Shown: positions 36,238 to 45,244 of the stretch, in pieces | Numbering within the stretch: the stretch's first letter is position 1 | Layout of the letters: the number at the start of each line of letters is the position of its first letter | Source: an uncultured Bacteroidales bacterium | GTDB lineage: Bacteria > Bacteroidota > Bacteroidia > Bacteroidales > UBA932 | Assembly (NCBI GenBank): GCA_944322565.1 | Contig: CALUPG010000005.1 | Coordinates: 62,001 to 126,000 of the forward strand | DNA length: 64,000 nucleotides | Reading direction: 5' to 3' | Notes under the pieces: generated by a model | What the model saw: only the letters and a program-made list of their open reading frames with translations | Databases searched by the model: none | Told to the model about the DNA's origin: nothing | Translations under genes and position numbers: made by a program

Positions 36238-36268
36238 TTTCTGATTTCCGGATAACTGAGTATCTTTG
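36238..36268 (+). promoter_or_regulatory. Promoter of the gltX group
   Basis: TTTC (36238-36241), 19 bases, then TATCTTTG (36261-36268). The -33 differs from TTTG by one base; the -7 is a full match. It lies 22 bases before the gltX start. Confidence 0.6.
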
Positions 36269-36289
36269 CAGCCTGACTTGCATTCAGAC

Positions 36290-37945
36290 ATGGAAAAGAG
36301 AACAAGAGTAAGATTTGCGCCGTCACCGACCGGTCCGCTCCACATGGGAGGGGTAAGGACGGCCCTCTACAATTATCTCTATGCCAAGCAGCATGGAGGA
36401 GATTTCATCATAAGGATAGAAGACACTGACTCCCACAGGTTCGTGCCAGGTGCGGAGAAATACATCATCGAGGCGCTCAACTGGTGCGGCATCATCCCCG
36501 ACGAGGGCATTGATGCAGACGGGAATGTAGTGGAGACCCCTTCCGAAAAGCATCCGCACGCCCCGTACAGGCAGTCCCAGAGAAGAGGCATATACAGGAA
36601 ATATGCCGAGGAGCTCGTGGAAAAGGGATACGCCTACTATGCCTTTGACACCGCAGAGGAACTTGCGGCCAAAAGGGCGGAGATGGAAGCGGAAAAGCAG
36701 ACTTTCATATACAACCATATCACAAGGAAATCACTGCGCAACTCCCTCTCCATGCCGGAAAGCGAATGGAGGCCGCTGTTGGAGACCCATACCGACTGGA
36801 CCATCAGATTCAGGATGCCGGAGAACCGCACGGTGAAGATGGACGACCTCATCCGCGGACACATCGAGGTGAACACAGACACCCTCGACGACAAGGTCCT
36901 GTGGAAGAGGGCAGACGAGCTCCCGACATACCATCTCGCAAACATCGTGGATGACCATCTGATGGAAATCACCGAAGTCATCCGAGGAGAAGAATGGCTC
37001 CCGTCGCTTCCTCTGCACTACCTGCTCTACGAGGCTTTCGGATGGAGCGACAGCATGCCGCGATTCGCCCACCTCTCCCTGCTTCTCAAGCCGGACGGCA
37101 AGGGAAAGCTCAGCAAGAGGGACGGGGACAGGCTCGGCTTCCCCGTGTTCCCGCTCAAGTGGACCAATGCGGAAGGTGAAGTGTCCCGGGGATACCGTGA
37201 GGACGGATATTTCCCCGAGGCATTTGTGAACATGCTCGCCATGCTCGGATGGAATCCGGGAGACGACAGGGAGCTCTTCTCGATGGATGAGCTGACCAAG
37301 GCTTTCTCCCTTGAAAGAGTCATCAAGTCCGGTGCCCGCTTCAACCCGGACAAAGCCAAATGGTACAACAAGGAATATCTCCGGATGAAAAGCGACAAGG
37401 AACTCACCGGCCTCTTCATCCCAGTGCTTGAAAGCCACGGGATACAGGTGGTGGAATGTCCGAAATGCGCACTGACCGCCGGGGCTGAACTCACACCTCA
37501 GGGAGCAGACTTCAGGAACCGCATCTTCACCGCAGAATATGTGGAGAAGATTGTATCCCTCATCAAGGAAAGGGCCACATTTGTCGCAGACTTCTGGGAC
37601 ATAGCCTCATATCTGTTCGTCGCCCCGGCTGCATTTGCAGAGAAAGATGCGGCGAAGTTCTGGAAAGAAGAAAACTACAGCCTCGCCTTCAAGGTGGCTG
37701 AATACATAGAGAATTTCAATGCAGGCGACAAGACCGGAGCAGAATTCACCAAAGAGCAGCTTGAAGGACCGCTCGAGGACTTCATCAGAAGCCACGAATG
37801 GCCGATGGGCAAAGTAATGAACTGTCTCAGGCTCGCCCTTGTCGGGGCATCCAGCGGACTCGGCATAGCGGATATCGTGTCCATCATAGGCAAGAAAGAG
37901 CTTGCATCGAGAATGGAATACATCAAGAATACCCTCGGGGCATGA
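36290..37945 (+). CDS. gltX: Glutamyl-tRNA synthetase
   Basis: 551 residues from the ATG at 36290; a start 8 codons earlier would sit on the promoter. Class I synthetase: the HIGH-type motif is in FAPSPTGPLHMGG (9-21) and the KMSKS-type motif is KLSKRDGDRLGFPVFP. Longer than the about 470-residue E. coli enzyme, as is usual in Bacteroidota. It charges tRNA-Glu. Its stop overlaps the start of the small membrane protein. Confidence 0.96.
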   Translation: MEKRTRVRFAPSPTGPLHMGGVRTALYNYLYAKQHGGDFIIRIEDTDSHRFVPGAEKYIIEALNWCGIIPDEGIDADGNVVETPSEKHPHAPYRQSQRRGIYRKYAEELVEKGYAYYAFDTAEELAAKRAEMEAEKQTFIYNHITRKSLRNSLSMPESEWRPLLETHTDWTIRFRMPENRTVKMDDLIRGHIEVNTDTLDDKVLWKRADELPTYHLANIVDDHLMEITEVIRGEEWLPSLPLHYLLYEAFGWSDSMPRFAHLSLLLKPDGKGKLSKRDGDRLGFPVFPLKWTNAEGEVSRGYREDGYFPEAFVNMLAMLGWNPGDDRELFSMDELTKAFSLERVIKSGARFNPDKAKWYNKEYLRMKSDKELTGLFIPVLESHGIQVVECPKCALTAGAELTPQGADFRNRIFTAEYVEKIVSLIKERATFVADFWDIASYLFVAPAAFAEKDAAKFWKEENYSLAFKVAEYIENFNAGDKTGAEFTKEQLEGPLEDFIRSHEWPMGKVMNCLRLALVGASSGLGIADIVSIIGKKELASRMEYIKNTLGA

Positions 37946-38187
37946 GCAAGGGAAAAAAGATCCGGAGCACGGACAAGACCGGCAGGACAAGATTCTCCTG
38001 GATGCAGGCGGCACTGCTGATTATAGCGATGCTCGCAATCGGGGTGGCTACCATTTACACATCCCGCATCATCGACGGTGGTGCTGACCACTTCGACTGG
38101 TTCATGGCGATTGTCCTCGTCATCATTGCCGTCAGCAACATGGTCCAGTTCTTCCAGGCAAGGAAAAGAGATTCCGGGCGCAACTGA
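37942..38187 (+). CDS. Small two-helix membrane protein
   Basis: 81 residues. The ATG at 37942 overlaps the gltX stop (ATGA), which supports this start and translational coupling. A basic N-terminus (KGKKIRSTDKTGRTR) is followed by two hydrophobic segments (about 21-43 and 53-71) and a basic tail (ARKRDSGRN). No family is recognised. Confidence 0.75.
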   Translation: MSKGKKIRSTDKTGRTRFSWMQAALLIIAMLAIGVATIYTSRIIDGGADHFDWFMAIVLVIIAVSNMVQFFQARKRDSGRN

Positions 38188-38227
38188 GCACATTGACAGA
38201 CAATTTGACTAAAAACTGATGCATATC

Positions 38228-38662
38228 ATGAAAATCGGCTTTTGCAGCGACCATGCGGGCTTTGACTACAAGACAAGACTCATTGAAGCCCTGCAGCAGA
38301 AAGGATACGAAACAGCGGACTTCGGCACAGACTCCTCGGCAAGCATGGACTACCCGGACGTAGCCCATCCTCTTGCCGAAGCCGTAGAGAGAGGCACCGT
38401 AGACTGCGGCATAGCAATGTGCGGCACAGGCAACGGCATGGCAATGACCCTCAACAAGCATCAGGGCATCCGTGCAGGCCTCGCATGGAACAGGGAAATC
38501 GGAGAGCTCGTCAGGCAGCACAACAACGCCAATGTACTTGTGATGCCGGCAAGGTTCATTGCCTTTGAAGAAGTCCTTGTGATTACCTCCGCATGGCTGG
38601 ACACTCCATTTGAAGGCGGCCGCCACCAGAAAAGGATAGACAAGATTCCGGTGCGCAAATAA
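38228..38662 (+). CDS. rpiB: Ribose-5-phosphate isomerase B
   Basis: 144 residues from the ATG at 38228. It interconverts ribulose 5-phosphate and ribose 5-phosphate. The N-terminal CSDHAGFDYK and active-site Cys65 in GIAMCGTGNGMAM match LacA/RpiB; HPLAEAVERG and the C-terminal WLDTPFEGGRHQKRI are also family features. Confidence 0.94.
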   Translation: MKIGFCSDHAGFDYKTRLIEALQQKGYETADFGTDSSASMDYPDVAHPLAEAVERGTVDCGIAMCGTGNGMAMTLNKHQGIRAGLAWNREIGELVRQHNNANVLVMPARFIAFEEVLVITSAWLDTPFEGGRHQKRIDKIPVRK

Positions 38663-38688
38663 GCGGCGGCCGGAAGAAACAGACACAT

Positions 38689-39738
38689 ATGTTCATCGCA
38701 GACAGAAAATTTCTGGAGGCAGAATCACTGAAGAGACTGCCGCCGGATACAGAATCGGAGAGGACAGAGCCTACAGGTCTCTGTCCCCTCTTGTCTGATG
38801 ACATCGGCAATTATCCGGACGGAATAATCGTTCCCGTGAACAAGCCTTACCGGTGGACTTCGGCGGATGTAATCAGAAAAATCAAATTCACCGCCGCCCG
38901 TCATTTCAGGAAAAAGAATCTTAAAGTCGGCCATGCCGGCACCCTGGACCCGCTGGCAACCGGAGTCCTTCTGGTCTGCATAGGGAACGCGACAAAGAAG
39001 GCAGAAGAGATGCAGAGCCATGACAAGGAATATATAGCCGGCATCACTTTCGGCGCCACCACCCCTTCATACGACCTTGAAAAGGAGATTGACCGCATGT
39101 ACCCATACGGCCACGTCACGGAAGAAGCCGTCAGGAAGGCTCTTCCGGATTTCATTGGAGAACAGGAGCAGATTGCCCCCCTTTTCTCGGCAAAATCCGT
39201 GGACGGGGTCCGTGCATACGAGATGGCGAGGAAACTGTACCGAGAGAGACAGTCCACACCCGGCATGCCCGGCATCAATCCTGCCGCCGGCACTGCTGTG
39301 GCAATGGATACAGCCGCAGAGGGCCTCATACGGGCCTCCCGGATAAACATATCGGACATCTCCCTGCTGGAATTTCATCCGGAAGGAAAAACTCCTGCCC
39401 CAGAGGCGGCGGATGCCAATGCAAGACAAGCCGGAGCAGGACTGAGCACATCAGAAGAGCATACCGGGGGACACACTGGAGAAGACAGGAGGAACCTGAG
39501 AATAAATGTCACAGACAATTCCCGCCTGCATCTTCCGGAAGCTCTCATCAGAATCACATGCAGCAAAGGCACCTACATAAGAGCATTTGCCAGGGACCTC
39601 GGAGAATTCCTCGGCACCGGAGCCCACCTCAGTTCCCTGATACGCAGCCGCAGCGGGGGATTCAGAGTAGAAGACTCCCTTGACATCAATGAAGCCATGT
39701 CTCTGTTCTCCGGTATAAAGACGGACATAAACAATTGA
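38689..39738 (+). CDS. truB: tRNA pseudouridine-55 synthase with extra segments
   Basis: 349 residues, well above the about 240-300 common in the family. The catalytic motif GHAGTLDPLATGVLL (Asp87) is intact, as are the substrate-loop region RWTSADVIRKIK and the C-terminal CSKGTYIRAFARDLGE. Three additions stand out: about 43 residues before the usual start, a Gly/Pro/Ala segment near 188-215, and an Ala/Glu/Gly/His segment near 235-265. No later start codon would remove the N-terminal extension without cutting close to the fold. It is followed by the MATE gene after 9 bases. Confidence 0.94.
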   Translation: MFIADRKFLEAESLKRLPPDTESERTEPTGLCPLLSDDIGNYPDGIIVPVNKPYRWTSADVIRKIKFTAARHFRKKNLKVGHAGTLDPLATGVLLVCIGNATKKAEEMQSHDKEYIAGITFGATTPSYDLEKEIDRMYPYGHVTEEAVRKALPDFIGEQEQIAPLFSAKSVDGVRAYEMARKLYRERQSTPGMPGINPAAGTAVAMDTAAEGLIRASRINISDISLLEFHPEGKTPAPEAADANARQAGAGLSTSEEHTGGHTGEDRRNLRINVTDNSRLHLPEALIRITCSKGTYIRAFARDLGEFLGTGAHLSSLIRSRSGGFRVEDSLDINEAMSLFSGIKTDINN

Positions 39739-39747
39739 GCCCCGGCC

Positions 39748-41085
39748 ATGACAAAAACATTGAACTACTCATACAGCCACATCTGGAAAGTGGCATGGCC
39801 CATCCTGATCAGCCTCATCATGGAACAGCTGCTCGGGATGACGGACACCGCATTCCTTGGCCGTGTAGGAGAAGTTGAGCTTGCCGCATCCGCCATTGCC
39901 GGGGTCTACTGCATGGCCATCTTCATCACCGGATTCGGCTTCGGCGTCGGCTCCCAGATCATCATAGCGCGGCGCAACGGGGAAGGAAACTATGCCGAGA
40001 CCGGCAACATTTTCTGGCACGGGGTCTATTTCCTGATATGCCTTGCAGTCCTTGTCATCTTCCTGTCCGAAATGTTTTCCCCATGGCTGCTCGGATTCCT
40101 GATAGAGTCTCCGGAAATATCGGCGGCGGCAATGGATTATGTGCGATGGAGGCTCGTCGGACTCATATTCGCTTTTGTCACAGTGATGTTCAGGGCATTC
40201 TACATCGGCACGACACAGACAGCGACCCTTACCCTCAACTCCATCGTAATGGTCCTGTCCAATGTGGTGTTCAACTGGATTCTCGTCTTCGGAAAGCTCG
40301 GATTCCCCGCCCTCGGCATTGCCGGGGCGGCAATCGGCTCGACACTCGCAGAACTCGTCTCCCTGATCTTCTTCATCCTCTACACGGCGACAAAGACAGA
40401 CTGCACGAAATACGGACTGAACAAAAGGATAAAATTCAGCTGGGAGAAACTCAGGTACATCCTCACCGTGTCGATATGGACAATGATACAGAATTTCTTT
40501 TCAGTATCGACATGGTTCATCTTCTTCATGTTCGTCGAGCACATCGGAGAGAGGGCTCTGGCCATCTCGAATCTCATCAGAAGCGCATCCGGCTTCCTGT
40601 GGGTATTTGTCGCCGCATTCGCATCAACATGCAGTTCTCTGGTCAGCAACCTCATCGGGGAAGGACATACGGACTCTGTTCCCCGCCTCATCAGAAGAAT
40701 CATCAAGCTGGCATACATCCCAGTGACAATACTGGCAGTACTCTTCGCCATATTCCCGGAACATGTGCTGCGGATATACACCGATATGCCCGGACTCATA
40801 TCCGACTCGGTGCAGTCATTGCTTGTTCTCTGCTTCTCATATCTGTTCACATGCCCGGCACTGATATGCTTCAACGCAGTCTCCGGCACAGGAAACACCC
40901 GCACGGCATTCGTGCTTGAATTGTCCGCGCTGGTAATCTATATAGCGTTCTGCTCCATAGTGATTGCATGGATAAAGGCCGATGTCGCCGTCTGCTGGTT
41001 CGCAGAAACAGCCTACGGGCTGTCAATGCTTGTCATCTGCGGTCTGTACCTCTGGAGCAACCGCTGGAAAGGGGCAAGAATCTGA
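39748..41085 (+). CDS. MATE-family multidrug/metabolite efflux transporter
   Basis: 445 residues with twelve predicted membrane helices. Begins with WKVAWPILISLIMEQLLGMTDTAFLGRVG and the second half repeats the pattern, as in MATE proteins, which exchange cations (Na+ or H+) for organic compounds. Substrate is not predictable. It lies at the end of the gltX group and converges with the sugar cluster. Confidence 0.92.
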   Translation: MTKTLNYSYSHIWKVAWPILISLIMEQLLGMTDTAFLGRVGEVELAASAIAGVYCMAIFITGFGFGVGSQIIIARRNGEGNYAETGNIFWHGVYFLICLAVLVIFLSEMFSPWLLGFLIESPEISAAAMDYVRWRLVGLIFAFVTVMFRAFYIGTTQTATLTLNSIVMVLSNVVFNWILVFGKLGFPALGIAGAAIGSTLAELVSLIFFILYTATKTDCTKYGLNKRIKFSWEKLRYILTVSIWTMIQNFFSVSTWFIFFMFVEHIGERALAISNLIRSASGFLWVFVAAFASTCSSLVSNLIGEGHTDSVPRLIRRIIKLAYIPVTILAVLFAIFPEHVLRIYTDMPGLISDSVQSLLVLCFSYLFTCPALICFNAVSGTGNTRTAFVLELSALVIYIAFCSIVIAWIKADVAVCWFAETAYGLSMLVICGLYLWSNRWKGARI

Positions 41086-41123
41086 CCCTCTGTGCAGACC
41101 TCCACTGCGCTTTGCACGAAATT

Positions 41124-42374
41124 TTATACAGGAATCTTACGGTTTACATTCTTATAGCCTGACGATGCGTAGAACAGCAGGTATGCCAGGCACAGGAGCA
41201 CGAACCAGAACGACGGAATGTATCCGATGAGGTCTGCTATGGCTCCCTGGATGGCCGGCAGAATGCCTCCTCCGCAGACCATGAACATGAAGAAGCCGGT
41301 GGCGGAAGAAGTATATTTCCCGAGGCCCTCGACTGCCATGTTGAAGATATTGCCCCACATCACCGAAGTGAAGAAGCCGGTCAGAATCAGAAAAACGGCG
41401 TTGACAGGAATGTCCGTAAATATCCGCTGCCCGAACGATACAAGCAGGTCAGAAGGAGTGAAGATGGCCATTATGAGAAGTATCATCGTCCCGAAAGTGG
41501 CAAAGGAAAGCATATCATGGCTGGCAAATCTGGAGCCGAAATATCCTCCGACCAGGCGCCCGATGAACATGAAGAACCAGAAGAGACTGACAATGACACC
41601 GGCTTTTCCCGGCATGAGCCCGATCTCATGGGTAAGATAAAGATTTGTCGTATTGGCAATCCCGATTTCAACTCCCATATATACGAACACCGCAATCGAG
41701 CCCAGAACAAAATGCCGGAATGAGAAACAGCTGTAGATGCCGTCCTTCTGCTGTGGCACTGACAACATCTCTTCATCCAGTTCAGGCTCCGGAATCTTCG
41801 TGAAGATGATTATCACGAAAGCCAGCACAAAGACTCCGAGAGCAATGAAAAAAGCCGGATTGGCATCGGAAATAGAGTGGCTTGCATGCTGTCCGGTCAG
41901 CCATCCGATGAAGAACGGCACGAATGTCGCTGCCAGCGAATTGAGTGAGTTTCCGTACTGGATGAGCTGGTTACCTTTCTTTCCGCCCTGCCCGATTGAA
42001 TTCAGCATAGGATTCACGACAGCATTGAGCATACAGGCGGCGAAGCCTGAAATGAATGCGCCCAGAAGATACACCCAAAAATTCGAAAGAAGTCCGGACA
42101 GCCAGAATGTGCCCACCCCCAGAATACCCACGGACACTGCCACAAGCGAAGACACCTTATACCCGTGTTTTTTCAGAATATATCCTGCAGGAAGCCCCAT
42201 ACAGGCGTATGCAAGGAAATTTATGAGATTGCCGAGCTGGGAAGCCGCATTTGAAAATCCAAACTGAAATTTTACGATAATTCCCAATGGATTATGAAGG
42301 CCGGTGATGAATGCAATCATGAAAAAAAGTGCAAACATTATGGCAATTGCCGGCAAATAATTCTTTTTCGTCAT
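41124..42374 (-). CDS. FucP/GluP-type MFS sugar transporter
   Basis: 416 residues from the ATG at 42374; twelve membrane helices. Motifs shared with the fucose/glucose-galactose branch of the major facilitator superfamily: FITGLHNPLG in helix 1, NFLAYACMGLPAGYILKKHGYK, NAVVNPMLNSIGQGGKKGNQLIQYG and FFMFIGRLVGGYFGS. It is related along its whole length to the transporter at 43628-44920. Third gene of a minus-strand sugar cluster, after a 241-base gap that contains a terminator-like hairpin. Confidence 0.9.
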   Translation of the reverse strand: MTKKNYLPAIAIMFALFFMIAFITGLHNPLGIIVKFQFGFSNAASQLGNLINFLAYACMGLPAGYILKKHGYKVSSLVAVSVGILGVGTFWLSGLLSNFWVYLLGAFISGFAACMLNAVVNPMLNSIGQGGKKGNQLIQYGNSLNSLAATFVPFFIGWLTGQHASHSISDANPAFFIALGVFVLAFVIIIFTKIPEPELDEEMLSVPQQKDGIYSCFSFRHFVLGSIAVFVYMGVEIGIANTTNLYLTHEIGLMPGKAGVIVSLFWFFMFIGRLVGGYFGSRFASHDMLSFATFGTMILLIMAIFTPSDLLVSFGQRIFTDIPVNAVFLILTGFFTSVMWGNIFNMAVEGLGKYTSSATGFFMFMVCGGGILPAIQGAIADLIGYIPSFWFVLLCLAYLLFYASSGYKNVNRKIPV

Positions 42375-42505
42375 TTTTTCTGGTTTTAGCATTTACATTC
42401 GGACTATTTCCGGAAAAACATTTAAAGTTATAAAATTTTTATAATCCGGTTAAATTAAATTTTAAAATTCATGGAAATATAAATGCCCGTCCGAAAGAAT
42501 GACTC

Positions 42506-42528
42506 TCCGGATAAAAGCACAATCCGGA
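42506..42528. repeat. Short perfect hairpin in the kinase/transporter gap
   Basis: TCCGGAT and ATCCGGA surround a 9-base loop. No T run follows on the minus strand. It could be an operator for the downstream transporter gene or part of a leader. Confidence 0.35.
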
Positions 42529-42533
42529 CCTCA

Positions 42534-42582
42534 CGGAAAAACAAGAAAGAAGGGGATGACTTTCACTTTTGAATTCACCCCC
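42534..42582 (-). terminator. Probable terminator after the ROK kinase gene
   Basis: On the minus strand GGGGGTGA pairs with TCATCCCC (one G-U pair), followed by a T-rich tract (TTCTTTCTTGTTTTT). It lies 34 bases past the kinase stop and suggests that the next transporter is at least partly transcribed separately. Confidence 0.5.
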
Positions 42583-42615
42583 GTTCTATTCAAATATAAT
42601 GTCGCTGTGCCCGCA

Positions 42616-43575
42616 CTACAGCTCCCAGGCCAGAGCGGAAGCGCCGAGAATGGCGGCATCCGATTCCTTCAGCTGGGAAAAGACTATCTTTATCTTGTTT
42701 CTCCACAGGTGAAGGAGGTTGGCATTCATCGCATCCATTATCGGCTGATACAGATATTCCTTGGCCCTTGCAAGGCCGCCGAAGAGAACAATTGCCTCCG
42801 GAGCGCTGAATGCGACGAAATCCGCAAATGACTCGCCGAGAATCTTGCCCGTAAACTCAAATATTCTCAAAGCCAGCTTGTCCCCATCCTTGGCGGCTTC
42901 ATAGACATCCTTGGAGGAAATGCTGTCAAGGCTTCTGAGGACCGACGGCTCGTCAGTCATGTCAAGCCACTCTCTTGCGGTACGGGAGACTCCGGTTGCA
43001 GAACAATATGTCTCAAGGCATCCGGTCTTCCCGCAATTGCAGACTCTGCCGTTATGGCGTACTGCACAAGTGTGTCCGAGCTCTCCGGCAAAGCCGTCAT
43101 GTCCGTAGACAACCTCTCCGTTGATGACTATGCCGCTTCCCACACCGGTGCCGAGGGTAATCATAATGAAATTCTTCATTCCCCTTGCCGCTCCGTATGT
43201 CATCTCTCCGACAGCAGCCGCATTGGCATCATTGGTAAGGGCAACCTTGAGCCCGCCTGTCCTTTTTGAAAGCAAGTCCGCGAACGGGATTGTCTTCGCG
43301 CCGCCCCAAACTATGTTGACGGCATTCTCGATGTTCCCTGTATAATAGTTCCCGTTCGGGGCACCAACGCCAATCCCTCTTATCTTTCCCTCTGAAGAAG
43401 ACTCTGTGATAATCTTTTCAAGGGCAGCGGCTACTTCATCGATATACAGATTCACATCATCGTATGTATCTGTACGTATAACTGTCTGGGAAAGGACCTG
43501 ACCTCTCGTATCCACTATTCCCATCTTGGTTGTCTGTCCTCCGATGTCAATTCCCACGACATAAGGTTTCTCCAT
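42616..43575 (-). CDS. ROK-family sugar kinase (glucokinase-like)
   Basis: 319 residues from the ATG at 43575 (an ATG five codons earlier is possible). Phosphate-binding motif VGIDIGGQTTKMGIVD at the N-terminus, LTNDANAAAVGE with the catalytic Asp, TLGTGVGSGIV, and the ROK zinc motif GHTCAVRHNGRVCNCGKTGCLE. ROK kinases phosphorylate glucose, fructose, N-acetylglucosamine and similar sugars. Set between two FucP-type transporters, it probably phosphorylates the sugar they import. Confidence 0.92.
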   Translation of the reverse strand: MEKPYVVGIDIGGQTTKMGIVDTRGQVLSQTVIRTDTYDDVNLYIDEVAAALEKIITESSSEGKIRGIGVGAPNGNYYTGNIENAVNIVWGGAKTIPFADLLSKRTGGLKVALTNDANAAAVGEMTYGAARGMKNFIMITLGTGVGSGIVINGEVVYGHDGFAGELGHTCAVRHNGRVCNCGKTGCLETYCSATGVSRTAREWLDMTDEPSVLRSLDSISSKDVYEAAKDGDKLALRIFEFTGKILGESFADFVAFSAPEAIVLFGGLARAKEYLYQPIMDAMNANLLHLWRNKIKIVFSQLKESDAAILGASALAWEL

Positions 43576-43627
43576 AATATCTGTATTCATGATATCAAAC
43601 AATTATATAGATTCTGACTTGATTTTG

Positions 43628-44920
43628 CTATGCCTTCTTTACTTTCGAGCCGAGCAGCGCATACCAGAGGATATACAGGACAGCCACTACCACGACCCAA
43701 TAACTTACCATATAGCCGGCAGCATCTGCAATGGCATTCTGCAGAAGCGGAAGAATGCCGCCGCCGACAACCATCATCATGAATGCTCCCGAGGCAAGAG
43801 CCGTGGCATTGCCGAGGCCCTCAACTGCAAGATTGAAGATTGTACCCCACATGACAGACGTGCAGAGACCGCAGAGCACCAGAAGAAGGGCTGAAAGCGG
43901 AACCTGTTCTATTCCGAAGCCGGGTCCCTTGAATACAGGCATTGCTGTCACGACAGTTGACGGAATAAACATTGCAGCCAATATGAGCACGGCGGCCACT
44001 GCCGCTGCAAAGCCCAGCTGGGCACGGCTGGAAACCATCCCGCTGATGAAGCTCGAGACGAACCGGCCGACGAGCATGAGAAGCCAGTATGTTCCGGCGA
44101 CAAAGCCTGCGGTAGCTGCGGCTGTCTTAGGGTCAAGTCCGGCACCGCCTTCAGAATCCGAAAGATAGAAATTGAGAGTTCCCGGGATGCCCACCTCAAC
44201 TCCCACATACAGGAAGATGGCAATTACACCGAAAACGAAATGACGGAATTTCCACGGACTCTCGGCATGCTCTCCGTCTGTTGCGGAATGAGGGTTTTCA
44301 ATCGGAACAAATGAAAGAACCATGAAAGTAAAGAGGAATACACCCATTGCAATATACATCACCGGATTGACATCCGTAATGATTGTCTCCTTCGTCACCT
44401 CACCGATAAGAGCACCGACAAACATAGGTGTGATGGTACCCATCAGAGAATTGAATGTACCGCCTATCTGGACGAGCTGGTTGCCTTTCTTTCCGCTACC
44501 GCCGAGGAGGTTGAGCATAGGGTTCACCACTGTATTCAGGATACATACTGAGAAGCCTGCAACGAAGGCACCAAGCAGATATATGAACCAGTTTGCAGGA
44601 AGGCCGGCGAGGGTGGAGCCTGTTCCGACAATGCCTGAAAGGAACTGAATCAGAACGCCGAAGAACCCGATAGCGACAGCAAGAAGAGCCGTCTTCTTAT
44701 AACCGATTCTGGTAATGAGCTTGCCAGCCGGGATACCCATGAAGAGGTATGCGAGGAAATTCATCATGTTGCCCATCATTCCGAGGGCATTGGAACCGTC
44801 GATTCCCGGCTGCTGTTTCCAGATCACACCGATAGGAGCCGCAAGATTAGTCACGAAAGAAATCATTCCGAAGAGGAAAATCATCGTGATGATTGCGACC
44901 AGATTGCCATTTTTTCTCAT
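43628..44920 (-). CDS. FucP/GluP-type MFS sugar transporter (first gene of sugar cluster)
   Basis: 430 residues with twelve membrane helices. FVTNLAAPIG in helix 1, NFLAYLFMGIPAGKLITRIGYKK, NTVVNPMLNLLGGSGKKGNQLVQIG and LLMLVGRFVSSFISG correspond block by block with the transporter at 41124-42374, so the two are paralogues. The kinase gene follows 26-53 bases downstream, supporting an operon for uptake and phosphorylation of one or two sugars. Confidence 0.9.
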   Translation of the reverse strand: MRKNGNLVAIITMIFLFGMISFVTNLAAPIGVIWKQQPGIDGSNALGMMGNMMNFLAYLFMGIPAGKLITRIGYKKTALLAVAIGFFGVLIQFLSGIVGTGSTLAGLPANWFIYLLGAFVAGFSVCILNTVVNPMLNLLGGSGKKGNQLVQIGGTFNSLMGTITPMFVGALIGEVTKETIITDVNPVMYIAMGVFLFTFMVLSFVPIENPHSATDGEHAESPWKFRHFVFGVIAIFLYVGVEVGIPGTLNFYLSDSEGGAGLDPKTAAATAGFVAGTYWLLMLVGRFVSSFISGMVSSRAQLGFAAAVAAVLILAAMFIPSTVVTAMPVFKGPGFGIEQVPLSALLLVLCGLCTSVMWGTIFNLAVEGLGNATALASGAFMMMVVGGGILPLLQNAIADAAGYMVSYWVVVVAVLYILWYALLGSKVKKA

Positions 44921-45040
44921 CGTTATTATGTTTTAATTATTAATTATGATTTCAAAATTTGCGAAAGTTACAAATTTTTCATCATTGAACAAAAAATAAC
45001 GTTTCGAGGCGAAGTCAGATGGGGCAGGTGATGGGGATAC

Positions 45041-45150
45041 CGCGGCCGGTGGATATATGAACAGGTGTCCACCGGCCGTGATTTTCCTGCGAAAGTGTGC
45101 CCGATGGCATTTTCAAAATGCCGACGGCCGCGATAATGCCGAAAAATCAC
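45041..45150. repeat. Palindromic interspersed repeat, copy 2
   Basis: One long hairpin (arms CGCGGCCGGTGG / CCACCGGCCGTG, 45041-45080, one wobble pair) is followed by a core with the perfect small hairpin GGCATTTT-C-AAAATGCC and ends ATGCCGAAAAATCAC. It matches copy 1 at 11709-11861 over about 100 bases but lacks the second long hairpin. It fills part of the 583-base gap 44921-45503 and abuts the terminator of the candidate small RNA. Confidence 0.85.
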
Positions 45151-45187
45151 AAAGAGAAAGCCGGTCCCCTCCCCAAGGAACCGGCTT
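45142..45187 (-). terminator. Terminator of the candidate small RNA
   Basis: Minus-strand stem AAGCCGGT / ACCGGCTT (45180-45187 and 45158-45165) with a 14-base loop, followed by TCTCTTTGTGATTTTT. The stem is perfect; the T tract is interrupted. Confidence 0.6.
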
Positions 45188-45241
45188 GTATATAAAACGA
45201 ACTTAACAAATAGACATGAAAAAAAATTTTTCTTATGTCCG
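45142..45241 (-). ncRNA. Candidate small RNA, about 100 nt
   Basis: A complete promoter (45245-45275) points into this stretch, which contains no credible protein gene on the minus strand. The predicted RNA starts with a hairpin (GACAT...ATGTC, A/U-rich stem, 45214-45240), has an A/U-rich single-stranded middle, and ends with an 8-base GC stem (AAGCCGGT/ACCGGCTT) and a U-rich tail. Promoter, hairpin and terminator in this order and length are what one expects of an independent small RNA. Nothing identifies its target. On the plus strand a 13-codon frame (45216-45257, MKKNFSYVRYKGN) lies across it; I consider that less likely to be the functional product. Confidence 0.6.
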
Positions 45242-45244
45242 GTA

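Noticed and set aside
44968..45150. Small frames inside the palindromic repeats (also 11705-11905)
   Set aside because: Their similar peptides come from DNA similarity of the repeat; they include the hairpin arms and have no usual start context.
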